Shown one piece after another: positions 1 through 8,180 of a stretch of DNA of 26,506 bases. The notes under the pieces are model-generated. The model saw nothing but the letters and a program-made list of their open reading frames with translations, searched no databases and was not told where the DNA came from. Source of the DNA: TMED13 sp042090305 (GTDB taxonomy: Bacteria; Pseudomonadota; Alphaproteobacteria; Methylaequorales; Methylaequoraceae); contig JBELJQ010000023.1 in NCBI GenBank assembly GCA_042090305.1, positions 1 to 26,506 on the forward strand, written 5' to 3'. A program made the position numbers and the translations under genes. Positions within the stretch are counted from its first letter, which is position 1, and each line of letters opens with the position of its first letter.

Positions 1-1
1 G

Positions 2-325
2 CTTCAAACTCTGAATGTAAAAAAGCTTATAAATTCTAATGGAATGTTATTTCTATTCGATAAGCCACAAATTGTTAATATGTGGATGTATAAAACATAT
101 CTCAATCTTGACATGATTTTTATTGATAAAAAGAAAAAGGTAGTAAGTATTAAAGAAACTGTCCCATTGTCTAAAAAAATTATATCATCGGAAAAAAAAG
201 TAATTGCTGTGCTGGAGTTACCTAAAGATTGTTACAAAAGATTAAAAATAAATATTGGCGATAGAATAGATTGGAGGAAAATAAAATATTCTAAAAATAA
301 AACTTATCGTTGTTTATATAATTAG
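2..325 (+). CDS. DUF192 family protein (5' end outside window)
   Basis: The reading frame is open from base 2, so the N-terminus lies outside the window; the ATG at 44 is internal. The visible part carries the hallmarks of the DUF192 fold: GMLFLFD, then NMWMYKTYLNLDMIFID, then VPLSKKII, VIAVLELP and a closing IGDRI. These match the family pattern of a WMKNT-like segment, LDMIFID and AVLELP-GD. DUF192 proteins are small, often exported beta-barrel proteins of unknown function. The next gene starts 30 bases downstream on the same strand, so it may be the first gene of the following cyclase/phosphodiesterase run, but it is more likely an old chromosomal neighbour. The family call is confident; the function is unknown. 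Confidence 0.85.
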   Translation, partial: LQTLNVKKLINSNGMLFLFDKPQIVNMWMYKTYLNLDMIFIDKKKKVVSIKETVPLSKKIISSEKKVIAVLELPKDCYKRLKINIGDRIDWRKIKYSKNKTYRCLYN

Positions 326-355
326 ATTAACTAAAATACATCTAGAGATTCAATT

Positions 356-856
356 ATGGGGCAATTGATTGACAAATATAATATAGAGAATCCAGCCTTT
401 AAAGCTGAGTTAAGTGAACTAGTTCAAAACATAAAGTTGGAAAATCAAGATGAATTTGAAAACCTTCATTCAACCATTGCTTCGCTAAGAGAACAACTTG
501 ATGAATCAAAATTCAATACTCAAAGACTTGTTCAGGAAGCAGTATCATCCAAAAACGACGAAATGAATCAATTAAAATCAACAATCACAGAATTGAGGAG
601 TCAATTAGAGGTTATAAGGTTTGAAAAAAAAGAGGAAGTTCAAAAACATATTCAATCAACCTCAGACGAGATTAATCAGCTCAAGAAATCATGTCAGGTG
701 CTTAGAGAAGAGTTAGAAAACCTGAAATTTGAAAAAAAGGAGGCGGTTCAAAAATCTGTTCTTAATGCAAGTGACGAAATACGTGAACTAAAATCATCTA
801 CTCAAACATTAAGAGATGAACTAGAAAAGCTTATAAAAAAATATAAAGCAGAGTGA
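356..856 (+). CDS. Coiled-coil protein with 36-residue repeats, function unknown
   Basis: A 166-residue protein, highly charged and without signal peptide or membrane segment, predicted almost entirely helical. From about residue 31 it contains nearly four copies of a 36-residue repeat. Each opens with DE(F/M/I)xxLxxxxxxLRxxLE and continues with a (K/R)FEKKExVQK-like segment; the last copy is cut short before the C-terminus KKYKAE. The stop is only 7 bases before the cyclase start, so the two are probably co-transcribed and translationally linked. It could be a scaffold or oligomerisation partner of the cyclase, but nothing in the sequence proves that. I do not recognise a named family. The ATG at 356 is preceded by only a weak purine stretch (agag). 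Confidence 0.75.
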   Translation: MGQLIDKYNIENPAFKAELSELVQNIKLENQDEFENLHSTIASLREQLDESKFNTQRLVQEAVSSKNDEMNQLKSTITELRSQLEVIRFEKKEEVQKHIQSTSDEINQLKKSCQVLREELENLKFEKKEAVQKSVLNASDEIRELKSSTQTLRDELEKLIKKYKAE

Positions 857-863
857 AAAATAA

Positions 864-3161
864 ATGAATAAAAAAGTACTTGAGCAACTAAGTGAATTAA
901 AAAAGACCAAACAGTTACTCGATGTTTCAAGAAGAATTGGAGCTTTAAATAATTTATCTGAGATTTTATGGTCGATAATAGATTTTGCTACAAGCTCTGT
1001 AAATGGGGATAGGGGGTCAATATTTCTTAATGATTCTGAGACGAATGAATTATATTCTCGAGTAGCTCAGGGTGAACTAACAAGAGAAATAAGAATATTA
1101 AATAATGTTGGAATCGCTGGATCAATATTTCAAAATAAAGAAGGTGAAATTATAAATGAGGTCTATAAAGATAAACGCTTTAATAAAGATGTAGATCAAG
1201 AAACAGGTTATAAAACTAAAAATATGATTTGCTCACCTGTAAAAACTGTAGATGGAAAAACAATTGGTGTTATTCAAATACTAAACAAACTCAAAGGTAG
1301 ATTTACTAAAGCAGACTTAAGTCTCATAAATGAAATATCCACTCAGGCTGCAATCTCAATTCAAAATGCCCAAAATAGTGAATTTTTCGAAAAGAAAAGA
1401 GCTCAAGAAATGGAGTTTGTTAGTATTGTATCAGATGTTACTGCAGAGATTGACCTAAGTTCACTACTTAAAAGAGTAATGGAAGAGGCTACTAAGATGC
1501 TTAATGCAGATAGAGCCACTTTATTTCTGAACGATGAAAAAACAAATGAACTATTTTCTCGTGTTGCAATGGGTGAGGGAATAGGCGAGATAAGATTGCC
1601 AAATACTGCAGGTATTGCTGGAACTGTGTTTAGTTCTGGTCAGTCAATGAATATTCCTTATGCTTATGCAGATTTAAGGTTTAACCCTGCATTTGATAAG
1701 CAAACAGGATATTTTACACGTTCAATTTTGTGTGTACCTATAATAAATAAAGTTGGAAAGGTAATTGGTTGTACGCAAGTATTAAATAAAAAAGGTGGAA
1801 AGTTTAGTGACGAGGATGAATCACGACTAAAAGCGTTTACTCAACAAGTTGCAATTGCTCTTGAAAATGCAAAACTATTCGATGACGTTTCAAAGTCAAA
1901 AAAATATAACGAAAGCATGCTTTCAAGTATGTCAAATGGTGTCATTACCATTGATGATGAAGGGAAAATTGTAACTTGTAATAAATCAGGACTCCATATT
2001 CTCAAAATCTCTAAAGATAAAATATTGGGGCTAAACTCGCCAGAATTTTTTAATAATAATAATTCTTGGGTACAAGAAAAAATCGACGAGGTTAAGGAGA
2101 ATCATGAACCTGAGTTGATAATGGACTGTGAGATAGAAATATTTAATCCTGAAAATGATAAAAGAGAATTTGTATCTGCAAATTTAACAATTCTACCCCT
2201 TATTAATGAGGATAATGACGGAAGAACTGGTTCTAGTGATAAATTCTTGGGAATCTTATTGATGATTGAAGATATTTCATCTGAAAAAAGGATGAAATCA
2301 ACTATGTCGAGATACATGGATCCAGGAATTGCTAATCAATTACTAGAGGAAGGTGGTGATATAATGGGTGGTTTGGACACAACAGCAACATTACTATTTT
2401 CTGACTTACGGAGTTTTACAAATATTACTGAGTCACTTGGTGCTCAAGGAACGGTAAAATTGCTTAATGAATATTTTGAAATTATGGTCGAGTGCATCAC
2501 AGAGCAAGGCGGGATGCTTGATAAGTTTATTGGTGACGCAATTATGGCTGCTTTTGGGTTACCGATTTCTCATGAGGATGACGAAGACAGAGGTGTAAAA
2601 GCTGGTATTAATATGATTAAACGACTTTGGGAATGGAATGAACATAGAGAAAAGGAGGGAAAATCACCATTGGATATGGGTTTAGGACTTAATACAGATA
2701 AAATTGTTGCGGGAAACATTGGCTCTCAAAAAAGAATGGATTATACAATGATAGGAGATGGTGTGAATTTAGCGGCAAGGTTGGAAAGTGCTTGCAAGCA
2801 ATATAATGCTAGAATACTGATTAGCGATTTTACTTATAAAAAACTCAAAGGAACGTATAGAATTAGGTACATAGATGATGTTGTGGTGAAAGGAAAAACA
2901 GAGCCAGTTGGTGTTCATGAGGTTCTTGATTACCATAAAGATACAACTTTCCCTAATTTGATGGATGTTGTAAATCATTTTAATGAGGGAAGAAATAAAT
3001 ACCGGAAAGGAGATTTTAAAGCCTCAATCTCATCATTTAAAGAATGTTTAAAAGCTAATCCAAAAGATGTTTTATCTCAAACATATATTGATAGATGCTC
3101 CCAATTAATTAAAGAAAACCCATCAAATTGGGATGGAGTTTGGGTAATGAAAAGTAAATAA
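864..3161 (+). CDS. GAF-GAF-PAS class III adenylate cyclase
   Basis: A 765-residue soluble cyclase predicted to make cAMP from ATP in the cytoplasm. Order: a short N-terminal helix, GAF1 (about 22-170), GAF2 (about 188-340), a PAS-like domain (about 345-475), the class III catalytic domain (about 500-690) and a C-terminal TPR-like helical tail ending NWDGVWVMKSK. Catalytic residues are visible: metal-binding D514 (FSDLRSFT) and D558 (KFIGDAIMAAFG), adenine-selecting K554 with T628 (DYTMIGDG), and transition-state N635 and R639 (GVNLAARLE). A lysine with Thr at these positions points to ATP rather than GTP. GAF2 contains NKKGGKFSDEDE, which fits the NK-x(n)-F-x3-DE motif of cyclic-nucleotide-binding GAF domains; GAF1 has a close variant. 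A phosphodiesterase gene follows after 12 bases. Confidence 0.92.
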   Translation: MNKKVLEQLSELKKTKQLLDVSRRIGALNNLSEILWSIIDFATSSVNGDRGSIFLNDSETNELYSRVAQGELTREIRILNNVGIAGSIFQNKEGEIINEVYKDKRFNKDVDQETGYKTKNMICSPVKTVDGKTIGVIQILNKLKGRFTKADLSLINEISTQAAISIQNAQNSEFFEKKRAQEMEFVSIVSDVTAEIDLSSLLKRVMEEATKMLNADRATLFLNDEKTNELFSRVAMGEGIGEIRLPNTAGIAGTVFSSGQSMNIPYAYADLRFNPAFDKQTGYFTRSILCVPIINKVGKVIGCTQVLNKKGGKFSDEDESRLKAFTQQVAIALENAKLFDDVSKSKKYNESMLSSMSNGVITIDDEGKIVTCNKSGLHILKISKDKILGLNSPEFFNNNNSWVQEKIDEVKENHEPELIMDCEIEIFNPENDKREFVSANLTILPLINEDNDGRTGSSDKFLGILLMIEDISSEKRMKSTMSRYMDPGIANQLLEEGGDIMGGLDTTATLLFSDLRSFTNITESLGAQGTVKLLNEYFEIMVECITEQGGMLDKFIGDAIMAAFGLPISHEDDEDRGVKAGINMIKRLWEWNEHREKEGKSPLDMGLGLNTDKIVAGNIGSQKRMDYTMIGDGVNLAARLESACKQYNARILISDFTYKKLKGTYRIRYIDDVVVKGKTEPVGVHEVLDYHKDTTFPNLMDVVNHFNEGRNKYRKGDFKASISSFKECLKANPKDVLSQTYIDRCSQLIKENPSNWDGVWVMKSK

Positions 3162-3173
3162 TAAATAAAGTAA

Positions 3174-3893
3174 ATGAGAAATTATACTATTGAAAATAAT
3201 TTTCCAAGTATCGACTACATTATAAATAACTGGCCTAGGACTAAACCCCTTCTCAAAAGATTTATATTATCTAACCATAAGCCACCAGATTTATATAAAA
3301 TTTGTTTATCTTGTCTTAATGAACTCGCAGTTTATAAAACTAGAAAATTAGAGAGAATTTTAAAAAGATTAACATATATCTGCTCAAGAAACACAACATC
3401 AAATACATTTCATGATAGTCATCATTTTAAAGCCGTTATAATTATCTCATGTGTTATCTCAAAAAAAATGAAACTTACTCAAAGGGATAAAATTCTGTTG
3501 ATACTTATTGCTCTTTCTCATGATATTGCTCACCAAGGGAGAAGAATAATATCTCAACCATACTATCAAGAGGAAAAAAGTTGCAAGGTATTTATGCAAC
3601 TTTGCTATGAAATGCATCTAACTAGCAAAGAGACAAAGAGAGTTTCAAAAATATTCAAAAGTACATATTTTCCGATAAAACCTGAAAATGTTGATGATAA
3701 ATTACAAAAAATTATACTTGATGCTGATATTTTAGCTTCTATTATGTTCGATGTTGATACGGGATTAAAATTTACAAGTAGGCTTAGACATGAGTTGAGG
3801 TTGAGTAATTCAAAGGAAAGTATTTTTAAGTCATTCTTAGATACGTTAACCAATAAATCATTATATATGGATTCATCTAGAAAATTATGCTAA
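3174..3893 (+). CDS. Class I 3',5'-cyclic nucleotide phosphodiesterase (PDEase I, HD fold)
   Basis: A 239-residue protein with the metal-ligand pattern of the PDEase I family: FHDSHHFKA (H80, H84) corresponding to the family's YHNxxHA, LSHDIAHQG (H116, D117, H120) corresponding to HDxxHxG, and a late Asp in ILDADILAS (D183 or D185). All metal ligands appear intact, so it should hydrolyse cAMP and/or cGMP to the 5' nucleotide. It is shorter than typical eukaryotic catalytic domains (about 330 residues) and has no regulatory domain, membrane segment or signal peptide. It lies 12 bases after the cyclase stop on the same strand, so the enzymes making and destroying the messenger are probably co-expressed. 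Substrate choice cannot be read from sequence alone. An alternative would be another HD-superfamily hydrolase, but the HDxxHxG spacing argues against that. Confidence 0.85.
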   Translation: MRNYTIENNFPSIDYIINNWPRTKPLLKRFILSNHKPPDLYKICLSCLNELAVYKTRKLERILKRLTYICSRNTTSNTFHDSHHFKAVIIISCVISKKMKLTQRDKILLILIALSHDIAHQGRRIISQPYYQEEKSCKVFMQLCYEMHLTSKETKRVSKIFKSTYFPIKPENVDDKLQKIILDADILASIMFDVDTGLKFTSRLRHELRLSNSKESIFKSFLDTLTNKSLYMDSSRKLC

Positions 3894-3905
3894 ATATTAG
3901 GTATT

Positions 3906-3934
3906 TTGAGACGTTATTAATAATGTTTTAAAAT
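3906..3934 (+). promoter_or_regulatory. Predicted sigma-70-type promoter of the tolC/FecR-RTX secretion run, with palindrome in the spacer
   Basis: A TTGAGA -35 hexamer (3906-3911) and a TAAAAT -10 hexamer (3929-3934) are separated by 17 bases, each one mismatch from consensus. Transcription would start near 3941, about 26 bases before the TolC ATG. The spacer is filled by a near-perfect palindrome at 3911-3926 (ACGTTATTAATAATGT), a possible operator. Confidence 0.55.
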
Positions 3935-3966
3935 AGTTTTTTTTAATTGCTAACTAGTTAAATGTT

Positions 3967-5271
3967 ATGATTTTGTTAAAACTTTTGGTTCCGGTCATTT
4001 TTTTTTGTAGCTTTAAAAGCTATTCTGAAGAAAAAAACCTATTTAATTTGAAAAATTCACTAATCTCTGTATTAAAAAATCATAAGACTATTTTGGCTAC
4101 TGGAACAGATATAAAGGCAGCAAAACTAAGAGTAAGACAGTCGAAAGGAGGTTTTTTCCCCTCTTTAGATGTTACAGCAAATTATGGACACGAAAATATT
4201 ATTAAATATGGTCCAGGTAACAATACCCAACTTACAGCTAGGGACGCAACAGCAAAGATTACTCAGACAATTACTGATTTTGGACTAACTAAATCAACAG
4301 TTAAAACATCAAAACTATCACTTAAACAAACTAGAGCACTAGAAAATCAAATTAAAAACGATATTTTATTGAGAGCTTTAACAGCTTATCTAAGAGTAAT
4401 TCAATCCAGAGAAAGTGTAAAATTTGCTGAACAGTCTGTACAAAATATCAAAAAACAAACTGAGTTAGAAGATGCTGCTGTTTCCGCTGGGGGAGGGTTG
4501 ACATCTGATGTTCTTCAGGCAAAAACTCAACTTGCTGGAGCTCAAGCTAGATTAATACAGTTTGAGGGTGTCTTAGATTCAGCAAAACATGAGTTTGTTT
4601 ATATATTTGGAGATTTCCCTCAAAATCTTGACAGTTTAAGACTTACCAAATCGGTTTTTGAAAAGCTTCCAAAAAGTATTGATGATGCTGAAAAAATAGT
4701 TATTAAAAATAATCCATCTTTAATAGCAGCCAGAATCTCAACTGATATAAGTAAGGAGGCAATCAATACAGCTCGCGCTTCACTTTTTCCTAAGATTAAA
4801 GGGATTGTAAGTCATTCAGAGAAACAAGATTTTGGTGGAATTGTTGGTTTTAAAAGAGAAAGTTCAGCTAAAATTGATTTTTCATACCCCCTAAATCTAA
4901 GTTTTTCAGAGTACGCAGGAAAAGATGCGGCTGTTCAGTCATATTTATCAACCCAAACTCGAATTAAAGATCAAGAGGATATGATAACTCAAATGTTAAG
5001 AACTACTTGGGATGGATTGGATACTGCTCAGAAGAATGCTGAGTTTTTAACTAACCAAGCAAGAATATCTGGTGAATTTTTAGAATTAGCGAGGAAAGAA
5101 AGACAAGCTGGAAATAGAACATTACTTGATGTTTTAAATGGTGAAACTGCATTTATTAATTCTCAAGCAGATGCAATCGCTGCTAAAATAGAAGTATTAA
5201 TAAATAGCTATACACTTTTAAGTTTAATGGGAGGGCTTTCTTTGGATTCAATTGAATTGGCATCTCAATAA
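3967..5271 (+). CDS. TolC family outer-membrane efflux protein (T1SS set A)
   Basis: A 434-residue outer-membrane factor, the channel-tunnel component of a type I secretion system. The N-terminus is a signal peptide (hydrophobic stretch at about residues 2-15, likely cleaved after SYS, residue 20). The body shows two outer-efflux repeats of long helices rich in Ala, Gln, Lys and Leu. The equivalent segments are GGLTSDVLQAKTQLAGAQ near residue 180 and AGNRTLLDVLNGETAFINSQ near 385, the typical TolC 'G-x-(T/R)-x-x-D-V-L-x-A-x-(T/A)' signatures. Length is normal for the family. It heads a run of substrate, ABC transporter and adaptor genes, so it is probably their dedicated exit duct. The stop codon lies 10 bases before the preferred start of the next gene. 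Confidence 0.9.
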   Translation: MILLKLLVPVIFFCSFKSYSEEKNLFNLKNSLISVLKNHKTILATGTDIKAAKLRVRQSKGGFFPSLDVTANYGHENIIKYGPGNNTQLTARDATAKITQTITDFGLTKSTVKTSKLSLKQTRALENQIKNDILLRALTAYLRVIQSRESVKFAEQSVQNIKKQTELEDAAVSAGGGLTSDVLQAKTQLAGAQARLIQFEGVLDSAKHEFVYIFGDFPQNLDSLRLTKSVFEKLPKSIDDAEKIVIKNNPSLIAARISTDISKEAINTARASLFPKIKGIVSHSEKQDFGGIVGFKRESSAKIDFSYPLNLSFSEYAGKDAAVQSYLSTQTRIKDQEDMITQMLRTTWDGLDTAQKNAEFLTNQARISGEFLELARKERQAGNRTLLDVLNGETAFINSQADAIAAKIEVLINSYTLLSLMGGLSLDSIELASQ

Positions 5272-5281
5272 AGATGATAAA

Positions 5282-7999
5282 ATGTTAGACAAAAATCCAA
5301 ATATTGATAAATATAATCAATTAGTTACCTCACATTATTCCGGTAATTCCTTAACTATAAAAAATGCACCAGATTGGTTGCCAAAAGGAAATTTTTCCAG
5401 GCTTGATAGTGATTTAGTTGTTTGTAATAATTCAGGTGAAAAATTAGTTTTTATTGATTATTTTTCCAACTTTGATGTTCCCTCTATACAAACTACAAAT
5501 GGATTATTTTTAAAAGGATCCTTGATAACTGCACTGGCAGGTCCACAAGCGCAGGGTCAATATGCGCAGGCCAATTCACAATCTCTTTCAATAGGAGAGG
5601 TATCAAGTATCGAGGGACAAGCAACAGCAAAAAGACTAGATGGCAACTCTGTTAACCTCAGAACTGGGGACCCTGTTTTTCAGGGCGATACCATTGAAAC
5701 TATTGATGGAGGAGCCGTTGGTTTAGTTTTTTTAGATAAAACAACTCTGTCTCTTTCTGATGGTGGTAAAATGGTTCTTGATGAATTAATTTATGATCCA
5801 TCTACTGGAGGTGGTTCAATGGCTGTTGATATGTTAGAGGGTGCGTTTAGTTTTGTTAGTGGTGAAATCGCAAAGACAGGTCCAGATGCAATGAAAGTTT
5901 CAACTCCAGTTGCGACTATAGGAATAAGAGGAACAACTGTTGCAGGGAAAGCTGCGGTTGAAGGAAATGAAAATTCGTTCACACTCTTACAAGATTCTGA
6001 TGGAGGAGTTGGTCAGATTTCTGTAAGTAATGATGGTGGAACGCAGCTCTTATCTCAGGTGGGTGCAACAACAAGTATATCAAGTTTTACTGCACCCCCA
6101 CCACCTCCAATAATTTTAAGTGCTGCACAAATACAAGCAAATTATGGTACAGCATTGAACGTTTTACCTCCCACTCCAGCCGTTGCACCTCAACCACAAT
6201 CAGCTCCAGAACCGGAAGTAGAACAAGAAGAATCACAAGAAGAGGTTTCAGAAGAAGAAGCCTCAGAGGAAGAGGTGTCCGAAGAAGTTGAAGAGGGTTC
6301 TGGTGAAGATGAAGATTCAGAGGGAAGTGAAGAGATTTTAGAAGGAGAAGAGGGTCCTCCTGAAGGAGAAGAGGGTTTAGAAGGTGAAGATGGATCTCCA
6401 GAAGGTGATATACCGCTAGAAGGAGAAGAAGGTGCCCCCCCAGATGGGGAACTTCCTCCTGTTGGCCCGGATGGTGAGCCGCTAGCAACAGCAGGTGAAG
6501 AAGGTCCTTCTGTAGGCCCTGATGGCGAGCCCTTAGCTCCTGGTGAAGAAGATTTTGGTCCGGGTGGACCAAGTCCTGAACAAGACGCAGCTGCAAGAGA
6601 AGCATTTGATCAAGCAATGGCAGACGGTGCATCTCCTGAGGAGGCTATGGCAGCAGCAGCAGAGGCTGCAGGATTTGATGGTCCGATACCATCTGGAGGA
6701 ATTGGACCTGGAGGACTTGGAGGACTCGCAGAACCTGGAGTTCCAGGTGAACAAGAAGCTCCGGGAGGACCTTTAGGAGGTTTGGGTTTTGCGGGAGATC
6801 CAAGCGCAGATATTTTTGTAGATTCAGGTGGTGATTTTGTAGATCCTTTTGGAGGTCCTGGAAATTTTGGAGCAACTCCTTTTGGAGGCCCCGGTGGCTT
6901 TTCTCCTGGTCCATTTAGTGGTCCGGGCGGATATAGCCCTGATAATCTCGGCGGGCCCGGGGGGTTTGGACCCAGTCCATTTGGGGGATCTGGAGGCCTA
7001 GATGCTTTTGAGCAAGATCCATTTGGAGGGCCTGGTGGTCTAGGAGGTTTTGGTTCTGATTCATTTGGAGGGCCTGGTGGTCTAGGAGGAGGGTACCACA
7101 TGGGCTTTACTGATCCAATGGGCGGCACTGTATTTAATGCAATTTATAATGAATTTGGAGGGGGGTTTATTGAGGCATATGGTGGAACCGATGAAGCTGC
7201 CTCAATGAATTATTTTGAAGATCCATCATTATATGATGATTTTAACAGGGATGAAAATAATAACGATGCAAGTGATTTTTCCCAGGAACTTAACGAGACT
7301 CAATCTACGCTCAAAGGAACAAATGCTGCCGATACCATTAGTGCCTCTTCATCCAATAATGCCCATACATTATCTGGTTATAGTGGTAATGATATTATTA
7401 CTGGAGGTTCAGCAGCTGACGTTTTGTGGGGAGGGTTAGGTAATGATTCATTAACTGGAGGAGGAGGTAATGACCAATTTTATTACATAGACTTGCTTGA
7501 AGGAGTGGATACAATTACTGATTTTGGACAGGCAGGAGACATAGATAAAATAATGTTTGCATATCAACCTACTTCAGCTTTCACAAGAAGCTCAGTAGTA
7601 ATACAGTCCAGTATTGCACCTTTTGATTATACTAATAATAGTGCCCAATTGCCATATGTTTTTGCCTTCGAAGATACTTCTCTTTATGGCGTGACAAGTA
7701 CCTCAGCTGTTACAAACTCGCTTACGAGTGGTGGTTTTAGAGTTTGGTTTGATCAAAGTAATAATTCTACGATAATTGGAGAAGAATTTTTCCTAGTTAC
7801 ACCAGGTCCTAGCGATATTGGAATGAATGTTTTTGTTTGGAGAGACGGTACTAACCCAAGTAACCAATCAACAGGAACCTCTAACGGTCTTGTAGAGGCA
7901 GCTGAATTATCTTTAATAGCCAATATTGCTGGAGGTAACACTTCCAATGTAACAGGAGCTGAGTTTGCTTTCCAATCAATTTCTGATTTTTCAGTTTAG
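5282..7999 (+). CDS. FecR-domain / RTX type I secretion substrate 1
   Basis: A 905-residue acidic protein. I chose ATG 5282 rather than 5252 because the paralogue at 8181 aligns from its own Met-Leu start and this avoids overlap with tolC. Regions: a conserved N-terminal module (about 15-95) with DWLPKGNF and FIDYFSNFDVPS; a FecR-like beta domain (about 103-270) with GDPVFQGDTIET and TPVATIGIRGTT; a Glu/Gly/Pro-rich acidic stretch (310-430); a short helix AFDQAMADGASPEEA (about 440); a Gly-rich stretch with PFGGPGG repeats (525-605); FEDPSLYDDF; RTX-like calcium-binding nonapeptides (about 680-735, GYSGNDIITGG, GGLGNDSLTGG); and a C-terminal beta-rich region expected to carry the secretion signal. 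No Sec signal peptide is present, as expected for T1SS cargo. Probably a surface-retained or secreted structural protein; its exact role is unknown. Confidence 0.85.
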   Translation: MLDKNPNIDKYNQLVTSHYSGNSLTIKNAPDWLPKGNFSRLDSDLVVCNNSGEKLVFIDYFSNFDVPSIQTTNGLFLKGSLITALAGPQAQGQYAQANSQSLSIGEVSSIEGQATAKRLDGNSVNLRTGDPVFQGDTIETIDGGAVGLVFLDKTTLSLSDGGKMVLDELIYDPSTGGGSMAVDMLEGAFSFVSGEIAKTGPDAMKVSTPVATIGIRGTTVAGKAAVEGNENSFTLLQDSDGGVGQISVSNDGGTQLLSQVGATTSISSFTAPPPPPIILSAAQIQANYGTALNVLPPTPAVAPQPQSAPEPEVEQEESQEEVSEEEASEEEVSEEVEEGSGEDEDSEGSEEILEGEEGPPEGEEGLEGEDGSPEGDIPLEGEEGAPPDGELPPVGPDGEPLATAGEEGPSVGPDGEPLAPGEEDFGPGGPSPEQDAAAREAFDQAMADGASPEEAMAAAAEAAGFDGPIPSGGIGPGGLGGLAEPGVPGEQEAPGGPLGGLGFAGDPSADIFVDSGGDFVDPFGGPGNFGATPFGGPGGFSPGPFSGPGGYSPDNLGGPGGFGPSPFGGSGGLDAFEQDPFGGPGGLGGFGSDSFGGPGGLGGGYHMGFTDPMGGTVFNAIYNEFGGGFIEAYGGTDEAASMNYFEDPSLYDDFNRDENNNDASDFSQELNETQSTLKGTNAADTISASSSNNAHTLSGYSGNDIITGGSAADVLWGGLGNDSLTGGGGNDQFYYIDLLEGVDTITDFGQAGDIDKIMFAYQPTSAFTRSSVVIQSSIAPFDYTNNSAQLPYVFAFEDTSLYGVTSTSAVTNSLTSGGFRVWFDQSNNSTIIGEEFFLVTPGPSDIGMNVFVWRDGTNPSNQSTGTSNGLVEAAELSLIANIAGGNTSNVTGAEFAFQSISDFSV

Positions 8000-8110
8000 A
8001 ATAAATTAACGCTCAAATTTATTGCATTTATTATAACTTTATGTATTATAAATTTGTATTAACTTTTTAAGTATTAGCACATATATAAATTTAATTAGGA
8101 CATTTTCTAA

Positions 8111-8138
8111 TTGACATTTGCAGTTATGGAACTTTAAT
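8111..8138 (+). promoter_or_regulatory. Predicted promoter of the second FecR/RTX gene
   Basis: A consensus TTGACA -35 (8111-8116) is followed after 16 bases by TTTAAT (8133-8138), one mismatch from TATAAT. Start of transcription would fall at about 8144-8146, inside a run of seven C (8141-8147). This supports translation from ATG 8181 and argues that the in-frame TTG at 8118 is not the start. Confidence 0.55.
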
Positions 8139-8180
8139 TTCCCCCCCAATAGTTATTTGTGGAAAAAAAATATACGTCTA

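Noticed and set aside
3894..3966. CRP-type binding site in the intergenic regions
   Set aside because: I looked for TGTGA-N6-TCACA-like dyads before the tolC, repeat-protein and ABC genes and saw none; the palindromes present are different.
5252..5281. ATG 5252 as start of the first FecR/RTX gene
   Set aside because: It overlaps the tolC stop by 20 bases and adds 10 residues not matched in the paralogue; ATG 5282 aligns with the paralogue's start.
6610..7128. Long open frame on the minus strand opposite the Gly-rich part of substrate 1 (also 9089-9772 opposite substrate 2)
   Set aside because: They encode Pro/Ser/Gly-rich mirror images of the GGP-rich and EGEEG-rich coding DNA; the plus-strand frames carry recognisable domains on both sides.
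8000..8023. Inverted repeat AATAAATT / AATTTATT after the first FecR/RTX gene as a terminator
   Set aside because: The stem is entirely A/T, only eight pairs, and is not followed by a T run; too weak to call.
8118..8180. TTG 8118 as start of the second FecR/RTX gene
   Set aside because: The extra 21 residues have no counterpart in the paralogue and overlap a good promoter whose start site would be near 8145.
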